Of a stretch of DNA of 64,000 nt, positions 35,307-45,408 are shown in pieces. The stretch is taken from assembly GCA_026214975.1 (NCBI GenBank), contig CM047810.1, positions 40,434,806 through 40,498,805 on the forward strand, written 5' to 3'. The position numbers and the translations under genes were made by a program. The notes under the pieces were generated by a model, which worked only from the letters and a program-made list of their open reading frames with translations, had not been told where the DNA came from and made no database searches. Position 1 is the first letter of the stretch; the number at the start of each line of letters is the position of its first letter. The stretch comes from Gentiana macrophylla. Its lineage: Eukaryota > Streptophyta > Magnoliopsida > Gentianales > Gentianaceae.

Positions 35307-35912
35307 CATCATCATCATCATTAGTTAGCACATGGAGTAACATGCAACAAGTTGAGCCAAAAATATCCGGTTCGACCCGAGATATCAACTGTTCGTTAAA
35401 AAATTCATACCTTGAGTTGTAGACCTCCGATTGACGTGATTCAAAATGCGTTGGAAAGATCATTTTAGTATCTACAACTTTCATCAAGAACTATTCCCCA
35501 GAAAACGCCTCTAAGTGTGGTCAAATTTCCATCGAGAACTGGTTACGGTAGAAGCACGTAGGAAAAATAATTTGATCCGTTGAACTCGTAAGCTTGTGGC
35601 ATTTTCTTCTTTCCCTCAAAATCCATCTTTTAGGCTTCAAAACATGTCGTTACGTGGAATCTTGGTCAATATATAATCCTGCAATGAACCACCAAAATAC
35701 CAAACGTAAATCCGATTTACGACACTCGGTTACTAAACCGGTACAAAACTAATAAAAAACTTATAAAAATATGATAATTTATATAATAACTACTACTTAT
35801 ACATTTGAATAAAACTTAGTAATTTTTACTTGAATTGATACAAAAATACTCAAAACGGTATCAGAAATGGGGTGAAATGTTATAATAATGAGTGTTAATT
35901 TATCTCTCATCA
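35307..35912 (-). repeat. Partial 5' LTR of element X
   Basis: 606 bp repeat of 27105-27709, starting at the CATCATCATCATCATTAG run directly after LTR B of element Y and ending CTCTCATCA before GCGGG. The remaining 1.47 kb of this LTR is missing. Confidence 0.85.
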
Positions 35913-35917
35913 GCGGG

Positions 35918-36300
35918 TCTGCTGCTTCTACTCAATCAGGAAAAAGACAAAGGCTGATGGGGGAAGTAACTTATGGTCCTAAGGACTCACTCCCCCTAGT
36001 GATAAATAATGAAGGATTGGTCATAGAAGCAGTAATTACTCACAATCTGACAAAGAGGATTTGTGTGGACACAGGCAGTGCTGTGAACGTTCTCTACTAT
36101 AATATTTCAAAGCTATGGAGTTGAAAGATGCCGAACTCACCCCCGTATCTGCTCCTTTGTTCGGCTTTGCCGGACCACCAGTACACCCACTGGCATGATC
36201 AGGCTCCTAACTACTTTTGGGGAAGGAACCAAGGGCAAGACCCTAATGGTAAATTATGTGGTGGTAAAAGCACCCTCAGCGTACAATGTAATCATGGGAA
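35918..36300 (+). pseudogene. Tat element protease, frameshifted
   Basis: The first frame (to 36124) contains GEVTYGPKDSLPLVI and the catalytic motif VDTGSAVNVLYY, the aspartic-protease D-T/S-G signature of Ty3/gypsy. After a frameshift near 36120 the flap and C-terminal strand continue, with TLMVNYVVVKAPSAYNVIMGRP at about 36255-36305. That NVIMGRP-type ending is standard for Tat proteases. The protease would process the polyprotein. Here it is split between frames and inactive. Confidence 0.85.
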
Positions 36301-38400
36301 GACCAGCACTTATTGACCTTCGAGCTGTAATCTCACCAGCTCTTGTTAGTATGAAGTTCCTTACAGAAGAGGGCTCTGTAGAAATCAAAGGCGATGTGGA
36401 AACAGCCAGGAGCTGTTACACCGCAACAGTAAATGGAAAAATGATGGTTCAGCAAGTAAGCATTGAAGAGTTGCTTCCAGAAGATGAAGAGAAGTGGTCA
36501 TTTGAGGACCAGACAAAGGCTTTTTGTCTATGGGACGATCAAGGTGACTCAACAGTAAATATGGGGGCATGGATCCCAGCCTCACACAAGGAATCTCTGA
36601 TAAATCTTCTGAAAGAATTTATGGATGTATTTGCAAGGAAAGCAGAAGATATGCCAGGCTTATCTCCAGATCTAGCAGTTCACAGGTTGAATATAGACCT
36701 GAACAGGAAACCTGTTCGGCAAAAGAAAAGGCACTTTGTCTCTAAGCACATCTCGGCAATTAAGCAAGAAGTGACCAAATTGTTGTAGGCCAACATCATT
36801 AAAGAGGTCATATATCCAGAATGGCTAGCGAACCCAGTGTTGGTCAAGAAACCAAATGGGAGCTGGAGGATGTGCATTGACTTTACTTGTCTCAACAAAG
36901 CATGTCCGAAAGATTATTATGCTTTACCCAAGATTGATCGTCTAGTGGACTCAACACTGGGGTATGGAGTGTTTGCATTCTTAGTTGCATATAAGGGGTG
37001 TCATCAGATTGCCATGGATCCCCAAGATATGGAGAAGACTACCTTCATAACAGAGTTTGGGACATACTACTACGTCATTATGCCCTTTGGCCTGAAGAAC
37101 GCTGGAGCGACGTATCAAAGTGCTGTAAATACAATTTTTGCCGAACAGATCGGGTGATGCATGGAGATGCACGTGGTCGACCTCTTAATCAAGAGCAAGA
37201 CTCTTGATCAGTATTTAGCAGATGTCAGAGAGGTATTTGAGGTACTAAGGCAAACTCAAATGAAACTTAATCCCAAAAAATGCACATTCGGGGTTAGATC
37301 GGGAAAATTCCTAGGATACATGATATCCAAAGACAGAATTAGAGCAAATCCAGATAAGATCGATGCGTTGAAGACTATGTCACCACCGAAAAATATCAAA
37401 GAGGTACAACGGCTAGCAGGAAGGATAGCTGCACTGAACCGGTTTCTCTCCAGATCGGCACTGCATGCCTTACCTTTGTTCAGAATTTTGAGAAGAGCAA
37501 GTCCTTTTCAATGGGACGAGGAAATCCAGAGGGCCTTTGAAGAACTGAAGTTATACTTGGCCAAACTGCCTACACTCACAGCTCCTCAGGAAGGAGAGTC
37601 TTTATATGTCTACTTGGCAATGGTTGAAGAAGCGCTCAGCGCTGTACTGGTTAAAGAACAAGATGGACAGCAGATTCCAGTTTTCTTTGTAGTAAAGCAC
37701 TTCATGGACAAAAGGTCAGATATACAAATGCGAAAAAACTAGCTTTAGCATTGGTCCATGCCTTTAGGAAGTTAAGGCCTTACTTCCAGGCACACCCGAT
37801 AACTGTGATCACAGATTAGCCTCTCCGGCAAATTTTGGGACGACCTGAAACCTCGGGGAGGTTAGCAAAGTAGGTCATCGAACTGGCAGAATACGATATC
37901 GATTCTCGCCCTCGAACTGCCATCAAAGCACAAGCCTTTACAGACTTCCTAGCTGAAGGAATAGCTGTTCTCCTAGAGGACGATCAGCCGAGACAAGAAG
38001 AAAATAAATAGAAACTATACGTGGATAGTGCAGCAAGCAAAGAAGGGGTAGGGGCATGTCTCCTAATCGTCAGTCCAAAATGGGAAGAATTCCCCTACGC
38101 TTTACTGTTTGGGTTTCAAGCCACTAATAACGAAGCTGAGTATGAAGCCTTAATTATAGGGCTCAAGTTAGCGAGCAAGCTTGGAGCAGATAGTCTGCAA
38201 GTTTTCAGCGATTCACAACTCGTTGTAAACCATATAAATGGAGAACATGAGGCTAAAGAGGAGCCCATAAAGAAGTATTTAGCAGTGGCTCAAACTCTAT
38301 TAGAAAAGTTTCAACAGGTCCAGGACGACCGGATACCCTGAACAGAGAATAGAAGAGCAGACGTCTTATCAAAATTAGCGTCAAACTTCGTGTCAGATAG
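36301..38400 (+). pseudogene. Tat element reverse transcriptase plus two RNase H domains, broken
   Basis: After the linker (LVSMKFLTEEG, then SHKESLINLLKEFMDVFA) the RT starts near 36600 with HRLNIDLNRKPVRQKKR. It includes LVKKPNGSWRMCIDFTCLNKACPKD, FLVAYKGCHQI and IMPFGLKNAGATYQ. The expected YVDD box reads HVVD (37173-37184), so the catalytic pair is lost, and a TGA sits just before it. A Ty3-type connection/RNase H follows (KFLGYMISKDRI, then ALKTMSPPKNIKEVQRLAGR). A second, plant-type RNase H spans 38010-38400 (LYVDSAASKEGVGACL, NNEAEYEALIIGL, VFSDSQLVVN), diagnostic for the Tat lineage. Numerous TAG/TGA codons stand where Gln, Trp or Arg is expected. Confidence 0.9.
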
Positions 38401-38545
38401 GAAACTATTGGTGAAACTCCTCAAAGAAAGGAGCTATGATCAAAAGATTGTTCAGCCGATCAGGCAAGCCAGTACGTGGATGGATCCCATTGTGTCCTAT
38501 CACAAAGACAAAATCCTGCCTTAAGATAAGATTCAGGCCAGAAAG

Positions 38546-39691
38546 ATGAAACTCTTAGCGACCAGATACTCATTGTTCGAGAACGTTCTCTATCGCAGGT
38601 CGTATATTGCACCTTGTCTTAGATGCACAACAAGTGAAGAAGGGAACTACCTTCTCAGAGAAATACACTTGGGAATTTGTGGAAATCATCCCGAGGCTCG
38701 GACCCTAGCAAGAAAGTGCAGGCTGTTCGGCTATTATTGGCCTACAATGCAGCAAGATGCCAAAGATTTGGTGGAAAAATGCAAGTCATTCCAGGTGCAT
38801 GATAATCTGTCACATCAACCATCTCAAGACATGGTCCCTGTAGTTTCCCCATGGCTCTTCGATCAGTGGGGGGTGGATCTAGTGGGACCAGATCCACGAG
38901 CCCCCGGCAACGTCCGATTTCTAATTGTAGTTGTGGACTATTTCACCAAGTGGGTTGAGGCCGAACCACTGGCTACCATAACTGGGAAGCAGATATAAAA
39001 ATTTTTATGAAAAAACATAGTGTGCAGATATGGAATCCCAAAGACTTTAATTTTAGACTATGGAACTTAGTTCGAAGACAAGACTGTCAAAGAATAGTGT
39101 GCCGAACTACACATTACTCAACACTTCACATCTTTTGGGTATCCTCAAGCTAATGGGTAGGTCGAACAGACCAACAGACAGATTAAAACTGAGCTAAAGA
39201 AACACCTGGAAGAAGAAGGAGAGAATTGGACCGAGCACTTGCCGAATATCTTGTGGGCATACAGAACAACGCCAAACTCGGCCACATGAGAAACTCCATT
39301 TAGCTTAGCATATGGGTGTGAGGCAGTAATTCCGGCTGAGATTGGCCTACCATCATCACGAGCAACGCTCTATTCTAAAGAATAGCAAGTAACCGAGCTC
39401 AGGCACTCAAAAGATGTCCTAGAAGAAGCTCAAAATGTGTCCTTCATTAGAATGACCAGGTATAAACAACGTATATCTCAGTACTACAACTCTCGGGTAA
39501 AAGACGCGTATTTTAAAGTAGGAGATCTGGTACTTAGAAAGAATGAGGTCAGCAGACAAGGACCTCACGGAAAACTTGACCCAAATTGGGAAGGCCCTTA
39601 CAAGGTGGTCAATGTCATGGAAAATGAGCATATCAGCTGGTTGATGCAAATAATTGGACCATACCACGCAGCTGGAATGCCTCCAATCTAA
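38546..39691 (+). pseudogene. Tat element integrase, broken
   Basis: The first frame (38546-38998) holds the zinc-binding half (LREIHLGICGNHPEARTLARK, then YYWPTMQQDA and CKSF, where the second cysteine of the usual C-x2-C is replaced) and the start of the core (WGVDLVGPDP). Broken frames then give LDYGT in place of the usual D-N-G-T motif, ANG.VEQTNRQIK with the catalytic glutamate, and WAYRTTPNSAT. The last frame (39437-39691) carries the C-terminal GDLVLRKNE...GKLDPNWEGPYKV module. Several stop codons make it inactive. Confidence 0.88.
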
Positions 39692-39840
39692 GGAAATTTT
39701 ATCTCTAGGACAGGTTCCCGACTTTACTTATGAATTATTTATATTCTAAGTTTTATATTTCAATAAGATGTAATTGAACTTCTGTCATTATAATAAATTC
39801 TTGTTCTGCACATGTGCAATATTCATTTTATGTGATGTAT

Positions 39841-40180
39841 AAAAGTTTGCCAAGGACAAACTCAACAAGTCTTCAGGACAGACGAACATAACTGAGCCGC
39901 AGTGCGGACTCATAAAAGTTTGCCAAGGACAAACTCAGACGAACATAATTGAGCCGCAGTGCGGACTCGGAAAACTTCGCTAAGGACAAACTCAACAAGT
40001 CTGCAGGACAGACGACATAACTGAGCCGCAGTGCGGACTCAGAAAAGTTTGCAACGGACAAACTCAATAAGTCTGCAGGACAGACGATCAGAACTGACAA
40101 ACGCTCAGAACTGCAATACGTTATAAACTTAGAATGTTTTGATAATCAAACTTTCTAAGTCTGCAGGACAGACAATCAGA
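39841..40180 (+). repeat. Tandem repeat array in the Tat element, units of about 57-73 bp
   Basis: Four to five units begin AAAAGTTTGCCAAGGACAAACTC and end GAGCCGCAGTGCGGACTC. Starts are at about 39841, 39914, 39971 and 40043, with a decayed unit after 40113. The array lies between integrase and the antisense ORF, where Tat/Ogre elements often carry tandem repeats. Confidence 0.88.
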
Positions 40181-40359
40181 GACATAACTAAAGTACATTA
40201 TTCAAAAGGCAAAGCCTATAAATGATGTACTTCAGGGGGCAAAGGACCCTGAGTTATGGAATACAAAAGGCTAAAACAAAGCCAAAAGAAATAATAGCAT
40301 AATAAGTGTTTAAAAGGCATGTATTGTCAAAAACAAAAGGCAATGGAAAAAGTCGGAGA

Positions 40360-42541
40360 TTAACACAAATTTTTCAAAAGAAAAAATAAAATTACAAGCC
40401 TAAGACTCAGCAGAAGGGTCTTGTTGAGAAGGCTGATCGGAGGAAGCACCAAAGGGCTGAATTGAAGATGCATTTGTTTGACGAGCAGCATGTCTGCTGG
40501 AGTACTTAGCCGCCAAATCTTCACCAGCCTGAAACTCTCTAAGTTTAGCTTCTTAGACCCTGTTGCTTCCAGGTTTGTGTAGTCCTCCATGGGGAAGAGT
40601 CTCAATGACCAGCTCAGGACACTGTGCCTTGGCTTCATCCACACACAGAGTGTATCCATGGCCCATGATTGGGGCAAGTAAAATCTTTAAGGTACCAGTA
40701 AAGGGATCGGAGCTCTTGTACTCATGAATAGCTTGGGTGATATGTGCAGGCATCGCAGCTTTGAGCCCTTCATTCTCAGCTCGGAGTTGTGCCAAGGCCT
40801 CCTCCTGCTCCGATCTATGCTCAGAATGATCGGGGCACGGAAGCCCTTAGTTCTTTGCGGCTCGGCTTTCTTTGGGCGAATGATCTTATTCAGATCAGCG
40901 ATCTGCTGATCCTTGGTCGTTGAAGCGTCCGCATGTTTTTGATGGCTTTCCGAAAGATCGGCGATCCTTTTCTCCGAGCACTTCTTCTGGGAAGAGAAGC
41001 TGTTAAGCCTCGTCAGAACTTTCTTCCCAGCTTTGACAACCTGACAAAACATCAAGAAGGTCAGTACGGTAAAAAGATAGTGACAAAAAAAGCAAAAGTA
41101 AAGGCAAAGCATACTATAGTGGCCAGATCCTTGTCTGCCAGCTCCGACATGAAATCGGCGTGGGGAATTGAGCCCCCTCCAAATCATAAATATCCTGATC
41201 ACCAAGATCATGCCTGCTCCTCTTTCTCCTAGATCGGGAGAGCACTTGAAGTTGACCCTCTGCCTCAGTAGGCTCGGGATCATCTAAGACGATCAAGCTC
41301 TCTATCCTCTGTTCTGTACGCTACATAGGGATAGTCAGATCATCCTGTTGGAGACCTTCCTCAGTGTGAAGACCCTCAGGGTTAGCTTCAGGATTCACCA
41401 AAGCAGGCTCCAAGTCGCCACCCGTCCCAGAAACATCTGGATTTATGACCTGTTCGTTGTGCTCAGGCATAACCTCTTCCTCAAAGGCTTCGTAAAAAAT
41501 GGCTACAAAGTCGGCCACAGAAAAGACAGAAAAGAACAGCGTCAGTACAGAAAGATTGTAAAAGCAATAAACACACACGAAGAAAGGCCTGAAAAAAAAA
41601 ATAAAGTAAGGATAAATTCCTACAGTTGTCATACTCCACTCGAGTGAGCCGTAGAAAGGGATCCGGCCCCGAATCAGCTAGGCGAGCAGCTTCAATCAGC
41701 TCTGGGGGCCACTCTGGAAAATCTAAAAGGACATTGACATTGCCAATGTCCTCCAACAACTGAGCATCAACCCCAGTGGGGCACATATCAGCCGGAAGTT
41801 GGCTGTAGTTCTATCTGTTAGCTCGGGGTGCCCTCTGTGTCGGATGAAAAAGAAGTGGTTTTTCTATTCATGGATAGAGGACTTCCGCATCAAAATAATG
41901 GGGACTCCCCTTCGATGGTCAGTTCGGCAGGGAAAGTAGTACCACCTGCTGTGATTTCTAACTTTCTTGTGCTGGTAGAAGGTCCTAAATAAGTCTATGG
42001 AGAACCCAGTGTCAATACATTTACACCAGATCACGAACCCGATGCTCATCCTAACTCCGTTAGGGGTGATCTAGGCAGATCCTAAATGGTAGTATTGAAG
42101 AACGGCTAGAAAAGACAGACAAAAGGGGACACTAAGGCCACAGACGAACCGCTCCTTGTACACAGTACAGTACCCCGTAGGGGGCTAATGAGCATATAAG
42201 TTCGCACCCCCGGGGAGATGGGGAGAATACTGGTCCATATCTATGTTATATTGGTTACAAATCTAGAGGATATCATCCTGTTTAAGTTTGGATCTTACCC
42301 TAAAACAGCCTATGACTGACCTAGCAGTCATGTGGGCCCTAATACTTTGATTCAAAGAAGTAAAACTAAAACCGGAAGGGGCCCTAGAAGGATTTACAGA
42401 CTGGGGGTCTACAGCTATCTGATCGGTTTCACTACGATCAAGAATAGACTGAACCCTAGACTGATGAACCTCTACCTCATACTTGGATTGGGATTCAAAT
42501 TCCCTTTCGATTGAACTACTAGATGCAGTTCTATCATGCAT
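40360..42541 (-). pseudogene. Antisense ORF of the Tat element (PF04195-like), broken
   Basis: Minus-strand frames run against the element's own direction between the tandem repeats and the 3' LTR. From 42541 downward: an N-terminal segment starting MHDRTASSSSIEREF; then, with stops, a domain whose landmarks are GVRMSIGFVIWC, SIDLFRTFYQHKK and RWYYFPCR followed by HEWKNHFFFI (about 41850-42060); then an acidic linker and a coiled-coil-like Lys/Glu-rich tail (41250-40690). The central domain resembles the plant 'putative gypsy type transposon' family PF04195. Such antisense ORFs are known from Tat-lineage elements such as Grande and RIRE2, and their role is unsettled. It may have contained introns. 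Confidence 0.7.
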
Positions 42542-42900
42542 TAACTGGGAAAAATAGAGAATGAAGACGTAGAGAAGAAGAAGATAAATGCAGACTCAGA
42601 GGGAAAAGAAATTGCTTACTTGTGAAAACGCAAAGTGTCTCGAGGATTTGGAGTCTTCAATTTAATGCAAAAATGTGAAGTGGGATCGTCTGAATGAAAA
42701 GACGTGGGTTATAAACCCCAAGACGTGTAAACGACGTCAGTTACGGGAAAGAGGGAAAGATACCTCGGTTCCCGGGAAAGCAATTATGATATATTTAATA
42801 GGCTGCCACCTAGCAGTTAGTGAATTCAAAATGCGAGGTCGGACAAGTTCGGGCGAACAGCACTGTCGCGGATCTGACCAACCGAAAGCAAGATCAGATC

Positions 42901-42911
42901 TGGGGGGTTTA
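42901..42911 (+). promoter_or_regulatory. Polypurine tract of the Tat element
   Basis: TGGGGGGTTTA directly before the 3' LTR start TGATGATAG. It marks where plus-strand DNA synthesis would be primed. Confidence 0.8.
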
Positions 42912-43555
42912 TGATGATAGCCGACCCAAACTATGCCACGTGTCATCCTTGTAAGTCTGGTAATAAATGACTAGCCTCTGAATTTAAGGGCCAGTAGCCC
43001 TAAATATATGTCTAAGAGTGAGTCCCTAACCCCAGGTAGGAGATTGGCAAAAGCTCCTCCTCCAGCCACCGCAGATCGGTCAAGGCCTGGCGAAGAGGAG
43101 CTGCCCTGTTCGGCCATAGTGGCATCGGGGGCTCAGCGCAGGACGCTTAGAGCAACCCCGACTGTTATTCCACGTGATGGGTAACTAAATATAAATAGGG
43201 AAAGAATCATAAGTCATAAAGACTATGATCTTGGCATTCAAATATGTCAATAATTATCCCTAAATTATAGGGATTGGGGCGTGTATATCCTTAGGGAAAT
43301 AATAATATTAATAATAATGTAATTCCTTGCAGGACAAGGAAAGGGATAAATCATCCCCTATATAAACAACCCTAAGGAACTACGAAAGACTTGATTCCAA
43401 TTCAGATATTGGATATGTAGGCAACTCACGGGAAATAACTCGAGAGCTCAGTCTAAAATACACCAAAAACACCTCCCTATTTATACAATCTAGGGTTCCT
43501 CGGATTTAGGATCATTGTCACAAAGGTCAATTGGCCCGGATTACACGAATCGTCA
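42912..43555 (+). repeat. 3' LTR of the Tat element
   Basis: 644 bp partner of 23384-24036, with the TATA box at 43359-43366. It ends ATCGTCA and is followed by the duplication ACTTG. By eye roughly 5-10 percent of positions differ between the two LTRs, so the insertion is not recent. Confidence 0.92.
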
Positions 43556-43560
43556 ACTTG

Positions 43561-44362
43561 CATCCGTGTATTTTAATACATTCATTATTTTACTACTTGA
43601 CACCATTTTTCTGTTTTATAGAATCTTTATAAATGGTCAACTGTATCAGTATCTCTACTTACTGATTCTCTATCCAGGACAACTCCATCAGAATCTATAT
43701 TTAAAGATTTTTTATTAATTTTCTCAACTATTATCATTAAATTAGTGTAATATATGTAGCAATTATATATAATAGTGCAATTGAGTAAACCTTTTTTTTT
43801 TCTTTTCGATTGAGTAAAACATAAGCCATTATTTACTCAGTTTCTAATTTTGTTATTACGGAGTAATGTCATTCCATTTTTATTGAGATTTCTAATTTTT
43901 ATTATCATATTGTCGTTAATTAATTAATTCATATACAAGAAAGAGTTGTTATGCCCCTATTTTTAGCATTTAAAATAGTTGTTGTTCTATAAAAATAGTT
44001 ATTGTTATAGAGAAAATCATCATACTTGCATCATAAGAAACAATGACATGTTGTTAGCAATTTTCCTAAATCATGATCCATTATATGAGCAAAATAAAGT
44101 TACTTTGAATAAGGAAACCGATATTATATGAAAATCATTCGCTTGTCAAACATTGAAAGTTGAAACCATATTACATTCCATGATCACATAATAAAACAAC
44201 TAAGGTTTTAGCACCTAGATGACATTCATTTGCCCTGCCAAAAAAACTTGCAGCACCATGGTTTTACAACCTACATTACACATTCATTTGCCCGTACACA
44301 AAAAAAAATTGCAACACTAATCATTCAATATCAAAGATATACTTTAATAAGGTTTCACAATA
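43561..44362. other. Intergenic, no gene recognised
   Basis: AT-rich sequence between the Tat element and the NAM-associated pseudogene. Its last part may be the pseudogene's 3' flank. No repeats or domains were recognised. Confidence 0.5.
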
Positions 44363-45360
44363 TCAAACTTGATTTCTACTCTGGACATCATCTAAATTGT
44401 TCAGGTCAATTGTTATGATTCTTAAATCTTCATCCCTCTTTGCCATCGCCATCTTCTCATGTTCTATTTTCATTTTATCATCATGCATCTTTTGCTTTTT
44501 CACCTTCCAGTAAGAGATTATACTACCAAGAGGATTGTCATCTTCATGTTTTCGCATTTTCGGTTTTTTTTTAAACTTATCATTCGCTATAGCCACCTTC
44601 TTCCCAGGCGGCCTTTCAAAATCAATGAAGTTGCCTCATTGCCTAAGTCAACCGCGAAGGCGTTGTTGGAGAATCCTTACTTCCGATTACCCTTCCAGTT
44701 TTCTTCTTTCTTCCAGCTACCCCTTCAGTTTCCTTCCATTTTTGTTGGTTCCTCGATATATTCCAACAATGCTCACACCTAAATGGATCCTTGTGCAGCT
44801 TTTTGAACATAGACTTTGCCTTCTGAATCAGCATTAACAAATCAAAACATTACCTTCATGAATGCGTAAAATCAGCAATAAAATATCAATGATCACTATA
44901 GAATCATATATGACATCTTAAATAATCAGAAGAGAAAAACAAAAAAGAACCACAAATAACCCCCTGTTTTATTCTTGAATCCCAGCTGGAAAAACAAGTT
45001 AATATGCACGTACTTTATCTAGTTCATGGTATCCTGAACAATTTGTAGAATTATCAAGTTGAGTACCAACCCCAATGAATTTATTCACAGCCTTTTGAAT
45101 ATCTGTAAACCGACAATTCAATGAGCGACTCGTTCGCTCAATCTTGGTAATGTCCCGAAATTTCTTAGTTATCTCAGCCCAAAATGAAATTGATTTTTAT
45201 TTAGTCCATTTTTTTTGGACTCATCGACAATGAAGTTACCTAATTTTTTCCCTTTCTCTTGAGTTAGTTGTGCTTCTGTTATGCCTTGTGACAATTCATC
45301 ATCATCAACCGTATGTGGGCAAGCTTGGTGAAGATTGATCCATGTGCTTGTCATATTGAG
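44363..45360 (-). pseudogene. Decayed host-like gene with NAM-associated C-terminal domain (PF14303-like)
   Basis: Two exons can be drawn. Exon 1 (about 45360-45014) has KGKKLGNFIVDE and, in a shifted frame, KKFRDITKIERTSRSLNCRF then NKFIGV. It ends at a GT donor after ELDK. Exon 2 starts after a CAG at 44822 with KAKSMFKKLHKDPFRCEHCWN, the hallmark of the NAM-associated domain, and continues after two frameshifts with FERPPGKK and a Lys/Glu-rich helix (KMHDDKMKIEHEKMAM) to a stop at 44363. Plant genomes carry many such genes, often linked with PIF/Harbinger transposons. Frame breaks at about 45170 and 44600-44650 indicate a pseudogene. Confidence 0.68.
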
Positions 45361-45408
45361 TCATATTACTCCCTAATAATACAGTGAATGCCTAATCATC
45401 AACGTTGT

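Larger units (their letters stand above)
25631..35912 (-). mobile_element. LTR element X, nested in the Tat element, internally replaced
   Basis: The pentamer GCGGG flanks it (25626-25630 and 35913-35917). The intact 3' LTR (on the minus strand) is 25631-27709. The 5' LTR survives only as 35307-35912, which repeats 27105-27709. A minus-strand purine tract next to the left LTR (AAGTAGGGGGTTG, 27710-27722) shows the orientation. Only about 600 bases of its own interior (27710-28306) remain, without coding signature. Element Y occupies the rest. The family cannot be assigned because no pol is left. Confidence 0.85.
23384..43555 (+). mobile_element. Tat-lineage Ty3/gypsy retrotransposon, split by nested elements
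   Basis: LTRs at 23384-24036 and 42912-43555 share TG...CA ends and are flanked by the pentamer ACTTG (23379-23383 and 43556-43560), a clear target duplication. On the plus strand the order is primer site, gag, protease, RT, RNase H, a second RNase H and integrase, then a tandem-repeat spacer, an antisense ORF and a polypurine tract. An extra RNase H plus antisense 3' ORF marks the plant Tat lineage. A second element (25631-35912) sits between gag and protease. Without it the element would be about 9.9 kb. Stops of C-to-T type show it is inactive. Confidence 0.93.

Noticed and set aside
39841..40180. CRISPR-like repeats
   Set aside because: Units are contiguous with no unique spacers and lie in a plant retrotransposon.
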